A stretch of DNA of 64,000 nt from JAUILH01 sp964230215 (GTDB taxonomy: Bacteria > Bacteroidota > Bacteroidia > Flavobacteriales_D > JAUILH01): NCBI GenBank assembly GCA_964230215.1, contig CAXRGQ010000004.1, positions 62,001-126,000 on the forward strand, given 5' to 3'. The first letter of the stretch is position 1, and each line of letters opens with the position of its first letter. The notes below the pieces were generated by a model, which searched no databases, was not told the origin of the DNA, and saw only the letters and a program-made list of their open reading frames with translations. A program made the translations under genes and the position numbers. Shown here one piece after another: positions 25,623 to 33,893 of the stretch.

Positions 25623-27092
25623 ATGCCTGTTAATCAAGATCAATTTTCACTAGAAGGACTTACATACGATGACGTATTACTTCTCCCTGCATACTCAGAT
25701 GTAATGCCAAGAGAAGTGAGTCTAGAGTCTCAGTTTTCTAGAAATATCCGCTTAAAAACGCCTATCGTTTCTGCTGCCATGGATACCGTAACCGAATCTG
25801 CTTTGGCAATTGCTATGGCACATCAAGGTGGTATTGGAGTGATTCATAAAAACATGTCAATTGAAGCGCAAGCAAATGAGGTTAGACGTGTTAAGCGTTA
25901 TGAGAGCGGAATGATTGTGGATCCATTGACTATCTCAAGATCAGCTACAGTTGGAGACGCCCTGAGAATGATGAAAGACAACAAAATTGGAGGTATTCCA
26001 GTGGTTGAAGGGGATAATAAGCTTTGCGGAATCGTTACCAACAGAGACTTGCGTTTCGAAAAGGATATGTCAAGACGTATCGAAGACGTAATGACAAAGG
26101 AAAACTTGATTACAGCAAACGAAGGTATTGATTTATCTGAAGCAGAGCAGATTTTACAGAAATACAAGATAGAGAAGCTTCTTGTAACCAAGGACGATAA
26201 ATTGGTTGGTCTTATCACATTTAGAGATATTCTAAAGATTAAAGAAAACCCAAATGCGTGTAAAGATCAATTCGGTAGATTAAGAACGGCGGCTGCAGTA
26301 GGTGTTACTCATGATACAATTGAAAGAGTAGATGCGCTTGTAAAAGCGGGCGTGGATGCGGTTATTATTGATACAGCGCATGGCCATTCGGTTTACGTAG
26401 CTCAGAAATTAAAAGAAGTTAAAAAAGTCTTTACTGATTTGGACGTGATCGTTGGAAATGTTGCTACAGGTGAAGCAGCAAAAGTACTCATTGATGCTGG
26501 CGCTGACGGCGTTAAAGTTGGTATTGGACCGGGCTCCATTTGTACTACCAGAGTAATCGCAGGTGTTGGTGTACCACAATTAACAGCAGTTCACAATGTT
26601 GCATTAGCTATGAAGGGATCTGGTGTTCCATTGATAGCGGATGGCGGAATTCGTTTTACAGGTGATATTGTAAAGGCGATAGCTGCAGGGGGCGATACAA
26701 TTATGATTGGCTCGATGATTGCAGGAGTAGAAGAGTCTCCAGGTGAAACTATTATCTACGAAGGACGAAAGTTCAAGACATACAGAGGAATGGGGTCGAT
26801 GGAAGCTATGCAACATGGCTCAAAAGACCGTTACTTCCAGGATATGGAGGAAGACATTAAGAAATTAGTTCCAGAAGGTATCTCGGGACGTGTACCTTAT
26901 AAGGGTAAACTGTCTGAAGTGATTTATCAGTTAATTGGTGGATTACGTGCGGGAATGGGATACTGTGGAGCAAAAGATATTGAAACATTAAAAGGTTCTA
27001 AATTTGTTAGAATTACTGCGGCAGGTGTGAGGGAATCGCATCCGCATGACGTAACGATTACTAGAGAAGCACCAAACTACAGTACACGTTAA
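25623..27092 (+). CDS. guaB: Inosine-5'-monophosphate dehydrogenase
   Basis: 489 residues; converts IMP to XMP with NAD, the committed step to GMP. The barrel is interrupted by two CBS domains at about residues 95-205 (MIVDPLTISRSATVGDALRM and VMTKENLITANEGIDLSEAE). Catalytic features are present: GIGPGSICTTRVIAGVGVPQ with the active-site Cys, ADGGIRFTGD, GSMIAGVEESPG, and the flap YRGMGSMEAM followed later by EGISGRVPYKG with the catalytic Arg. It is the first gene of a run with three peptidyl-prolyl isomerase-type genes, the next starting 19 bases downstream. Confidence 0.98.
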   Translation: MPVNQDQFSLEGLTYDDVLLLPAYSDVMPREVSLESQFSRNIRLKTPIVSAAMDTVTESALAIAMAHQGGIGVIHKNMSIEAQANEVRRVKRYESGMIVDPLTISRSATVGDALRMMKDNKIGGIPVVEGDNKLCGIVTNRDLRFEKDMSRRIEDVMTKENLITANEGIDLSEAEQILQKYKIEKLLVTKDDKLVGLITFRDILKIKENPNACKDQFGRLRTAAAVGVTHDTIERVDALVKAGVDAVIIDTAHGHSVYVAQKLKEVKKVFTDLDVIVGNVATGEAAKVLIDAGADGVKVGIGPGSICTTRVIAGVGVPQLTAVHNVALAMKGSGVPLIADGGIRFTGDIVKAIAAGGDTIMIGSMIAGVEESPGETIIYEGRKFKTYRGMGSMEAMQHGSKDRYFQDMEEDIKKLVPEGISGRVPYKGKLSEVIYQLIGGLRAGMGYCGAKDIETLKGSKFVRITAAGVRESHPHDVTITREAPNYSTR

Positions 27093-27111
27093 TAATTTAA
27101 ATGTAAAAGCA

Positions 27112-29052
27112 ATGAGAAAGAGAGTTTTAGGCTTATTAAGTGTGATGATTGGCTTGTCTGCATTCGGACAAAAAGATCCGGTTGTTATGGCAGTTGGCGA
27201 TGAGCAAGTGACTATTTCCGAATTTTCACAAATTTTCTTTAAGAATTATAAGAAGAGTACCGTGTCTAAAGAAGATCTAGATGAGTACTTGGTATTGTTC
27301 GAACGTTTTAAATTGAAAGTGCTAGAGGCAAAATCCAGAGGCATGGACGAAGATCCAAAGTTCAAAAAGGAACTAGAAGGATATAGAAAACAACTGGTAC
27401 GTCCTTATATGGCTGATAAAGAAATGAATCAGCAATTAGTTGATGAGGCTTACGAAAGAATGAAAACGGAAGTGCGTGCAAGTCATATAATGGTAAGGTG
27501 TGATGAAAATGCTGCACCAGAAGATACTTTAGTTGCCTACAATAAAGCAATGAATATTTGGGCACGCGTAATCGAAAACGAACAAAGCTTTGAAGAAATA
27601 GCTAAAGGTAAAGGAGGTTCTGAAGATCCATCTGCCCAATCGAATGGTGGTGACCTTGGCTTCTTTACAGCATTTGATATGGTTTATCCCTTCGAATCTG
27701 CTGTTTATGAGATGGAAGTGGGTGAAGTTACAGACAAACCTGTTCGCACACGCTATGGATACCACATCATTAAAAAGACCGATGAACGTCCAGCAAGAGG
27801 AGAAATAAGAGCTGCGCATATTCTTATCGCGAATGACCCAAACAACACTGAAAACCCAGAGGGCGAATCAAAAATCAACGAGATTTATAAATTGCTACAA
27901 GATGGAGGTGAGTTCTCTGAACTGGCTAAGAAATACTCGGATGACAAGAAATTTGGGATGAAAGGTGGTGAATTGCCAAGATTCGGAACAGGAAAGATGA
28001 TTCCTGAGTTTGAAGAGGTGGCCTTCAGTCTTAAAAATGACGGTGATTATTCTAAACCATTTAAGACAAGTTTTGGATGGCACATTGTAAAGCGTTTGGA
28101 GTATTTCCCAATTCCTTCTAAGGAAGAAGCATTGTCTTCAATTGAAACAAAAATTAAAAGAGATACACGATCTAATAAATCCAAAGTGTCTTTCCTTGCA
28201 AAACTTAAGAAACAATACAATTTTACTGAGACCGGTAAACATCTGCAGGCGGTAGATTTATTAGATACTAATATTTTCGAGGGTAAATGGGAAAACCCAG
28301 GTTCTACGGATCCAGGACAAATCCAAATTTTTTCGTTCGCAGATAAAAAGTACACATTAGACGATTTCTTATCCTATTTAGAAAGTAAGCAGAGAAGACA
28401 GCGTCCGGTAGAGCTTAATGCCTATGTTGAGGATAAGTATAAGTTCTATGTGGATGGTGAAATCACTGCTTATGAAGAATCTCAATTGGAAACAAAGTAC
28501 CCAGAGTTTGCAGCATTAATGAAAGAGTATGAAGAAGGCATCCTTTTGTTTGAGATTACAGAGCAAGAAGTATGGGGGAAAGCACAAAAAGACAGTGCAG
28601 GATTAGCCCAATTCTATGAAGCGCATAAGAATGAGTTTATGTGGAAGGATAGAGTGGAAGCAGAAATCTACAGATGTGATAATGCAAAGACGGCGAAACT
28701 TGTGAGAAAGCTTGTCAAGAAGAATAAGACTCCAAAAGAAATCATGGATAAGGTAAATGCTGATTCGAAACTTAAGGTGAGCCGTGAAAGCGGGAAATTT
28801 GAGCGTGACTCAAGAGAATTTTTAGCAGAGGTGAAAAAAGGCGTTTCAAAACCAATTAAGAGTGGTGAAAACTACTACGTGGTAAGTGTCTTACGTGAAA
28901 TGCCAGCAGGTCCGAAATTATTGAATGAAGCAAGAGGTCCAATTATCGCTAAGTATCAGGAGCAATTGGAAGAAGAATGGATCAAAGAGTTAAAATCTAA
29001 ATACACTGTTAAGGTAAACAAAGACGTATTGTATACTTTAATTAAAGAATGA
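27112..29052 (+). CDS. Periplasmic parvulin-type peptidyl-prolyl isomerase, two domains
   Basis: 646 residues with a signal peptide (MRKRVLGLLSVMIGLSAFG). After an N-terminal helical chaperone part (VTISEFSQIFFKNYKKS) come two PpiC/parvulin domains: about residues 120-223 (EVRASHIMVRCDE, NGGDLGFF, RTRYGYHIIKK) and 232-335 (IRAAHILIANDP, KGGELPRFGTGKMIPEFEEV, KTSFGWHIVKRLE). A long C-terminal helical part follows, ending in TVKVNKDVLYTLIKE. Such proteins help outer-membrane proteins fold. The next gene overlaps by 4 bases. The linkage to guaB is transcriptional, not functional. Confidence 0.92.
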   Translation: MRKRVLGLLSVMIGLSAFGQKDPVVMAVGDEQVTISEFSQIFFKNYKKSTVSKEDLDEYLVLFERFKLKVLEAKSRGMDEDPKFKKELEGYRKQLVRPYMADKEMNQQLVDEAYERMKTEVRASHIMVRCDENAAPEDTLVAYNKAMNIWARVIENEQSFEEIAKGKGGSEDPSAQSNGGDLGFFTAFDMVYPFESAVYEMEVGEVTDKPVRTRYGYHIIKKTDERPARGEIRAAHILIANDPNNTENPEGESKINEIYKLLQDGGEFSELAKKYSDDKKFGMKGGELPRFGTGKMIPEFEEVAFSLKNDGDYSKPFKTSFGWHIVKRLEYFPIPSKEEALSSIETKIKRDTRSNKSKVSFLAKLKKQYNFTETGKHLQAVDLLDTNIFEGKWENPGSTDPGQIQIFSFADKKYTLDDFLSYLESKQRRQRPVELNAYVEDKYKFYVDGEITAYEESQLETKYPEFAALMKEYEEGILLFEITEQEVWGKAQKDSAGLAQFYEAHKNEFMWKDRVEAEIYRCDNAKTAKLVRKLVKKNKTPKEIMDKVNADSKLKVSRESGKFERDSREFLAEVKKGVSKPIKSGENYYVVSVLREMPAGPKLLNEARGPIIAKYQEQLEEEWIKELKSKYTVKVNKDVLYTLIKE

Positions 29053-29927
29053 TAAAAGCCTTAAATAATAGAATTGTAAGCCGAATCTGCCGAGCATCCT
29101 GCTCGGCAGTTCTGCTTGTACTATTATTTGGATGTAATAGCTCGGACGAAGAAGAAGGAACGGTTATAGCGGAAGCTTACGGTAAAACTTTATATCAGGA
29201 GGAATTAAATGAGGCCATTCCGGCAAATGGATTAACCGAAACTGAGCGCACTAAACGTCAACAAGAGTATATTGACAACTGGCTAATGCAGCAAGTGCTT
29301 GCGGAGAAGGCCAAGGCATACAATGTATCAATATCATCCTCTATCAAATCTAAGATTGAGAAGTACAAGACCTCTTTGATGATGTATGAGATTGAACGTG
29401 TGTACATAGAAGAGAATCTAGACACCATCGTTAGTGAGAAAGAAATTGAGACTTATTATAAAAAGAATATAAAAGATTTTGAGCTGGATGATTATCTAGT
29501 AAACGCCATATTTATCAAAGCGCCCATTGATGCACCAGATCTAAACAAGGTGAATCTATGGTTTAGAAGTAGCGATTCATCTGATATTCAGCTAATGAAG
29601 AAATGGAATAAAGAGCATGCAGCTCATTCATACTACGACCCTGAGAGCTGGATGTATTATGATGAAATCCAGAAAATGTTGCCTGCAGAAATGATTATCA
29701 ACAAAAGATATTTCATAGTAAATAAGCAGGCAAGGAAATATGAGGCGGAAGATTTCGTTTACATGTTCAGAGTAATCAACTTCCGAACAGGTATTTCACC
29801 ATTGGAGTTTGAAAAGAAAAACATTAAATCGCGCATTTTGCAAATGAGAATAGCGAAATTGCGTCAACAATTAAAAACGGACATCAATAATGATGCAAAA
29901 GATCATAGTTCTATTAACCGTTCTTAG
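29049..29927 (+). CDS. SurA-like lipoprotein without a PPIase domain
   Basis: 292 residues with a lipoprotein signal (SCSAVLLVLLFGC). The mature part has the SurA-type N-terminal chaperone pattern (AYGKTLYQEELNEAIP, EYIDNWLMQQVLAEKAKAYN, ETYYKKNIKDFELDDYLVNA) but lacks the HI...GG...F...GWHI blocks of a parvulin domain, so it is probably a pure holdase anchored to a membrane. It is sandwiched between, and overlaps, two parvulin genes (4 and 38 bases). A perfect 10-bp-stem palindrome interrupts its signal-peptide region, encoding RICRASCSA. Confidence 0.8.
   Translation: MIKALNNRIVSRICRASCSAVLLVLLFGCNSSDEEEGTVIAEAYGKTLYQEELNEAIPANGLTETERTKRQQEYIDNWLMQQVLAEKAKAYNVSISSSIKSKIEKYKTSLMMYEIERVYIEENLDTIVSEKEIETYYKKNIKDFELDDYLVNAIFIKAPIDAPDLNKVNLWFRSSDSSDIQLMKKWNKEHAAHSYYDPESWMYYDEIQKMLPAEMIINKRYFIVNKQARKYEAEDFVYMFRVINFRTGISPLEFEKKNIKSRILQMRIAKLRQQLKTDINNDAKDHSSINRS
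29087..29109. repeat. Perfect palindrome inside a signal-peptide coding region
   Basis: CTGCCGAGCA pairs with TGCTCGGCAG around a TCC loop, 38 bases into the lipoprotein gene. The stem-TCC-stem layout is the same as in the intergenic palindrome at 23843-23867, although the stems differ beyond the central CGAG/CTCG. Confidence 0.7.
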
Positions 29928-31263
29928 TACGGTATTTACATCATACAATTCATCGGCACAAGTGCGTGCAATTGACAAGGTGATAGGAAAGGTGGGTGAT
30001 GACATTATATTGTATTCTGAAGTGCAAGGTCAAATACTGGAAATGATTCAAAATAAGTTGACCATTGACGACGAAACTGAGTGTACGCTAACAGAGAATT
30101 TCCTTTACAATGCCTTATTATTACATCAAGCGGATGTAGATAGTATTGAAGTGCAGCAAGAGCAGGTTGATGCCGAGCTGGACAGTAAATTAGGTTACTA
30201 TAGAAACTTACTTGAGCAGTATAACCAGACGTTTGAGTCTGCCTATGGACAGTCTGAGCTTGAATGGAGAGAGGAGCTTGAAGAAGTATTGATTAAGCGT
30301 AATAAGATTGATCAAATGCAGTCTAAGATCACTGCTAATATTACAATTACACCACGAGAGGTTAGAGAGTTTTTCAATTCAATTCCTACAGATAGTTTGC
30401 CTAAAATAAACGCGCAGGTGGAATATTCACAGATCGTTATTAAAGCTAAGCTTAGTGAAGAGTCTGAGCAAATTGAGATAGAGCGATTAAAGAAATTTAA
30501 ACGTCAAATCGAATCAGGGATGGAGACGTTTGATTATCTCGCTAAAACTTATTCTCACGATGAAGCAACAGGTAGAAAAGGCGGTTCGTTTGACTGTGTG
30601 TCAAAAGGAATGTTTGTGCCAGAGTTTGATGCCATGGCCTTAAGTTTAGAGCCAGGTCAGATCTCTGAGCCATTCAAAACTCAGTTTGGTTGGCATATTG
30701 TTAAGGTAGAAGAGAGAAGAGGTAAAACATACTGTGGTCGACATATTTTAAGAGTTCCTTTAGTATCAGATGCTAATATTAAAATAGCGAAAGAACGCCT
30801 AGACAGTTTGGCAAAGTCAATGAGAGCTGACCCAAGCATAGACATATGTGCGATGGTAGATAAGTTCTCAGAAGATGAACAAACAAAGTATAGCTGTGGT
30901 AAAGTCTTAAATCAAATGACAGGTTCAACTATGTGGGATATTAGTCAGCTTGAAAGAGAAACAGCACTACTTGTTGACGGTTTAGACGTTGGCGATATTT
31001 CTGACCCTTTTATCTTTCAAACACAAGACAGAAAAACAGCCTTTAAAATCGTAACGGTAACAAAGAGAACACGTCCGCACATTGCCAATTTGGAGGATGA
31101 TTATGAATTGTTGATGATGGCTGCCTTAAACGAGAAAAAGCAAGAAGTGATAGACGAATGGGTGAAGACAAGAATTAACACATCACACGTTTGGATTTCA
31201 CCTGATTTTTCTAAGTGCGTGTTTAAATACAATTGGAAAAAGGAAACAGCAAAAGCTGAATAG
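29890..31263 (+). CDS. SurA-like periplasmic chaperone/peptidyl-prolyl isomerase
   Basis: 457 residues: signal peptide (IIVLLTVLSTVFTSYNSSAQ), a SurA N-terminal domain (VIGKVGDDIILYSEVQGQIL, EVLIKRNKIDQMQSKI, ITPREVREFF), a well-conserved parvulin domain at about 180-275 (VEYSQIVIKAK, GRKGGSFDCVSKGMFVPEFD, KTQFGWHIVKVEE) and a second degenerate one after KTYCGRHILRVP. Cysteines at SFDCVS, TYCGRH, DICAMV and YSCGKV are unusual for SurA and may form periplasmic disulfides. It overlaps the preceding lipoprotein gene by 38 bases. The three genes probably form one outer-membrane-protein folding module. Confidence 0.92.
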   Translation: MMQKIIVLLTVLSTVFTSYNSSAQVRAIDKVIGKVGDDIILYSEVQGQILEMIQNKLTIDDETECTLTENFLYNALLLHQADVDSIEVQQEQVDAELDSKLGYYRNLLEQYNQTFESAYGQSELEWREELEEVLIKRNKIDQMQSKITANITITPREVREFFNSIPTDSLPKINAQVEYSQIVIKAKLSEESEQIEIERLKKFKRQIESGMETFDYLAKTYSHDEATGRKGGSFDCVSKGMFVPEFDAMALSLEPGQISEPFKTQFGWHIVKVEERRGKTYCGRHILRVPLVSDANIKIAKERLDSLAKSMRADPSIDICAMVDKFSEDEQTKYSCGKVLNQMTGSTMWDISQLERETALLVDGLDVGDISDPFIFQTQDRKTAFKIVTVTKRTRPHIANLEDDYELLMMAALNEKKQEVIDEWVKTRINTSHVWISPDFSKCVFKYNWKKETAKAE

Positions 31264-31269
31264 AATTAC

Positions 31270-32226
31270 TTAGTTCTTACTTAAGTGGCCTTTGTATAGC
31301 GAACCGCCCCATTCAACAACCGTAAATCCAGCACGTTTTTTAGCTAGTTTATTAAGATCCTGAATCGGAAAGTCTATGGCATGCTGCAAAGGCTGGTAAA
31401 CCATCATTACCCGAATCTCTGTATCTGGCTTAGGAGTGACTTTTAATGGCGCCATCTCTTCGTATTCATCGCTAGAAAAGTGAATTAGATTGTAAGGATT
31501 CGCCTCTAAAATAGGTAGCCAAAACACAATAAACTCATTCGCTTCTCGCTCATTTAAGCCTAAAGTTGCTAAAGCAGATTCCAAAAACGAAATAGTATTT
31601 TCGCCTGCAACTACATGACCTTCATTTAAGGTAAAATCAAATGTACCTTCAGCCTCCCAATATAGGCCATAATATGAGCGCCTAGTAGTGCTGTCGTATA
31701 GATTGCCTAGCGAATCTGCAGTAACTATCCACTTGTCTTCGTATTTCGGATAAGAGTGACTGAAGCCATTGTCAAGAGGCATTTTAACTTCTATTTCACA
31801 CGTTTCTTCTGGATATATATAGATAATTGGTTTGAGTAGTTTTACATTGTCTTCCATCGGCTTTAGCTCATCACCCAAATTAAGTATTTTACCATAAATA
31901 AGCGTAATTTCGTGCGTATGAGTCTCATAACCAACGTATGACACCTCAAGTGTGCACAGACCTTCAATCGAACTATTAATCTTGAATTTTCCGTCTATAT
32001 CGGTCAAGGCCCCCGCAATAAGTTCACCATTTTGCAATAATTTGACGGTTGCACCCAACAATAATTCGCCATACGTATCTTTAATGGTGCCCTGCACTGT
32101 ACTTTGGTTTTGAATGCCGGTATCTGTATATGATGCACTGTTAGCTGTCTTAGCCTGTGTGTTATTGGTACTTGAGCAAGCGGATATAAGTGAGAAGATT
32201 AGAATAATAACAGATATAAATTTCAT
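31270..32226 (-). CDS. Lipoprotein with carboxypeptidase-regulatory-like domain
   Basis: 318 residues from the ATG at 32226, which gives a clean lipoprotein signal (MKFISVIILIFSLISAC); the longer frame has no signal sense. Next is a CarboxypepD_reg-like domain (VQGTIKDTYGELLLGATVKL ... YVGYETHTHEITL), then a roughly 170-residue domain beginning LLKPIIYIYPEETCEIEVKM and containing RRSYYGLYWEAEG and FIVFWLPILEANPYNLIHFS. The KPIIYIYPEE start is a pattern I recall from uncharacterised bacterial proteins. It faces the parvulin operon tail to tail and diverges from the MoxR gene. Confidence 0.75.
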   Translation of the reverse strand: MKFISVIILIFSLISACSSTNNTQAKTANSASYTDTGIQNQSTVQGTIKDTYGELLLGATVKLLQNGELIAGALTDIDGKFKINSSIEGLCTLEVSYVGYETHTHEITLIYGKILNLGDELKPMEDNVKLLKPIIYIYPEETCEIEVKMPLDNGFSHSYPKYEDKWIVTADSLGNLYDSTTRRSYYGLYWEAEGTFDFTLNEGHVVAGENTISFLESALATLGLNEREANEFIVFWLPILEANPYNLIHFSSDEYEEMAPLKVTPKPDTEIRVMMVYQPLQHAIDFPIQDLNKLAKKRAGFTVVEWGGSLYKGHLSKN

Positions 32227-32289
32227 GATCGCGATTTTACTTAATAGATGCAAAGAAAAGCAGAATTCCATAAGACTTGAAACAATAAA

Positions 32290-32321
32290 TTGAACATCTA
32301 GGGCGATAATATGTATATTCG
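32290..32321 (+). promoter_or_regulatory. Candidate MoxR promoter
   Basis: TTG at 32290-32292, a 21-base spacer and TATATTCG at 32314-32321, one mismatch from TAnnTTTG, 17 bases before the ATG. Confidence 0.42.
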
Positions 32322-32338
32322 TACAAAGGCAATTCAAA

Positions 32339-33304
32339 ATGGCAAATTATAATTCGGACGTAGAGGCAGTTGACGATTTGGTTAAGAAATACCAGGGCTT
32401 AACAAATGAAATTCACAAAGTAATTGTAGGGCAAGAACAAGTTGTAAAAGAAGTTCTGATATCAGTTTTTTCAAGAGGACATTGTCTTTTAGTCGGGGTG
32501 CCTGGGCTTGCAAAAACCTTGTTAGTTAATACAATTTCTGACGCCTTAGGTTTAAGTTTTAACCGAGTGCAGTTTACACCCGATTTAATGCCGTCTGACA
32601 TTATTGGGTCTGAGATTCTAAATGAAAATAGACAGTTTCAATTTGTCAAAGGGCCATTGTTTTCCAATATTATTCTTGCCGATGAGATTAACCGTACGCC
32701 ACCTAAAACACAGTCGGCATTGTTAGAAGCTATGCAAGAGCGAGCGGTAACGGCTGGAGGAACGCGTTACGAATTAGATAAACCTTTCTTTGTATTGGCA
32801 ACGCAGAACCCAATAGAGCAGGAGGGAACCTATCCTCTGCCAGAGGCTCAGTTAGATAGATTCATGTTCAATATTTGGGTGGATTATCCAGAATATCAGG
32901 AAGAATTGTCCATTGTAAAATCAACTACCTCTGATAATGAGGTTAAAGTAAACAAGGTATTGAGCGGTGAGGAGATTATTTTCTTCCAAAATTTGATTCG
33001 TAGAATTCCAGTAGCCGACAACGTACTTGAGTATGCAGTTAAATTGAGCAATAAAACACGTCCAAATAGAGAGCACGCGCCGCAATTAGTCAATGATTAC
33101 TTAAGTTGGGGGGCAGGGCCTAGAGCTTCTCAGTATTTGGTAGTCGGTGCTAAATGTCACGCGGCGCTAAGCGGAAAGTATAGTCCAGATATAGAAGACG
33201 TCAAAGCCGTTGCACATCCTATTTTGCGCCATAGAATTGTAAGGAATTACAAAGCGGAAGCAGATGGTTACTCTATTGATAAGATAATAGACGAGCTGTT
33301 GTAG
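32339..33304 (+). CDS. MoxR-family AAA+ ATPase
   Basis: 321 residues with Walker A GVPGLAKT, Walker B NIILADEINRTPPKTQSALL, sensor 1 FVLATQNPIEQEGTYPLPEA and the arginine-rich C-terminal lid HPILRHRIVRNYKAE. MoxR ATPases act as chaperones for cofactor insertion or protein complex assembly, usually with VWA-domain partners encoded nearby. No VWA or DUF58 gene follows here, which is somewhat unusual; the gene stands alone, downstream of the chaperone operon but with its own promoter. Confidence 0.94.
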   Translation: MANYNSDVEAVDDLVKKYQGLTNEIHKVIVGQEQVVKEVLISVFSRGHCLLVGVPGLAKTLLVNTISDALGLSFNRVQFTPDLMPSDIIGSEILNENRQFQFVKGPLFSNIILADEINRTPPKTQSALLEAMQERAVTAGGTRYELDKPFFVLATQNPIEQEGTYPLPEAQLDRFMFNIWVDYPEYQEELSIVKSTTSDNEVKVNKVLSGEEIIFFQNLIRRIPVADNVLEYAVKLSNKTRPNREHAPQLVNDYLSWGAGPRASQYLVVGAKCHAALSGKYSPDIEDVKAVAHPILRHRIVRNYKAEADGYSIDKIIDELL

Positions 33305-33330
33305 CCCTGAAAATTTTCTTGGTTCTTAAC

Positions 33331-33367
33331 ACGAATGTTATTTTAAACACAAAATAACGTTATTCGT
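33331..33367 (+). terminator. Inverted repeat after the MoxR gene
   Basis: ACGAATGTTATTTT at 33331-33344 can fold back on AAAATAACGTTATTCGT at 33351-33367, with three unpaired bases. It lies 27 bases after the MoxR stop codon. There is no clean T run, so it may be a weak terminator or an operator of the next gene. Confidence 0.35.
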
Positions 33368-33426
33368 AACACTCTATTGATTTCTTTCGGTGTATTTCCC
33401 TTATATTGGGAACAAATAAATCTAAT

Positions 33427-33891
33427 ATGAAAAAACTATTACTACCTGTAGTTGTAATGTCGATTAGTGTTTCTTTTGGTCAGGAAGTCATAGGCTCTGC
33501 TGGTACTGTTGGTACCAATGGAACGGAGACGATTCAATGGACAATTGGAGAGACAGTCACATCAACAATTACAAACGGTACAAATACGGCCACGCAAGGT
33601 TTTCATCAAACCCAATTAGAAGTGACCAGTATTGAAGATGTCGCCGTCGAATATGACATCAATGTATATCCAAACCCTACAAACGGCTTATTACAAGTTG
33701 ATATTTCAGATTTGAACGAAGATCTGAACCTTCAATTGTATGACGCTGCTGGGAAACTAGTGAGTCAAAAGGCCTTTTTGAAAGGACAGAATTCACAAAT
33801 TATCGACTTTACAGCCGTAGAAAGAGGCTCGTACTACCTTAGAGTAGTCGGAAAAGAATCAAATCAAACGATTTCAATCATTAAACAATAA
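33427..33891 (+). CDS. Small T9SS-secreted protein
   Basis: 154 residues from the ATG at 33427 (signal MKKLLLPVVVMSISVSFG); the frame extends upstream only to a TTG. A short Thr/Gly-rich region (SAGTVGTNGTETIQWTIGET, NTATQGFHQTQL) of the type seen in many Bacteroidota secreted proteins is followed by a T9SS type A sorting domain (INVYPNPTNGLLQVDIS ... LYDAAGKLVSQK ... ERGSYYLRVVG). It has almost nothing between signal and sorting domain, so it is a minimal surface protein. It ends two bases before the S74-domain gene and is surely co-transcribed with it. Confidence 0.85.
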   Translation: MKKLLLPVVVMSISVSFGQEVIGSAGTVGTNGTETIQWTIGETVTSTITNGTNTATQGFHQTQLEVTSIEDVAVEYDINVYPNPTNGLLQVDISDLNEDLNLQLYDAAGKLVSQKAFLKGQNSQIIDFTAVERGSYYLRVVGKESNQTISIIKQ

Positions 33892-33893
33892 CC

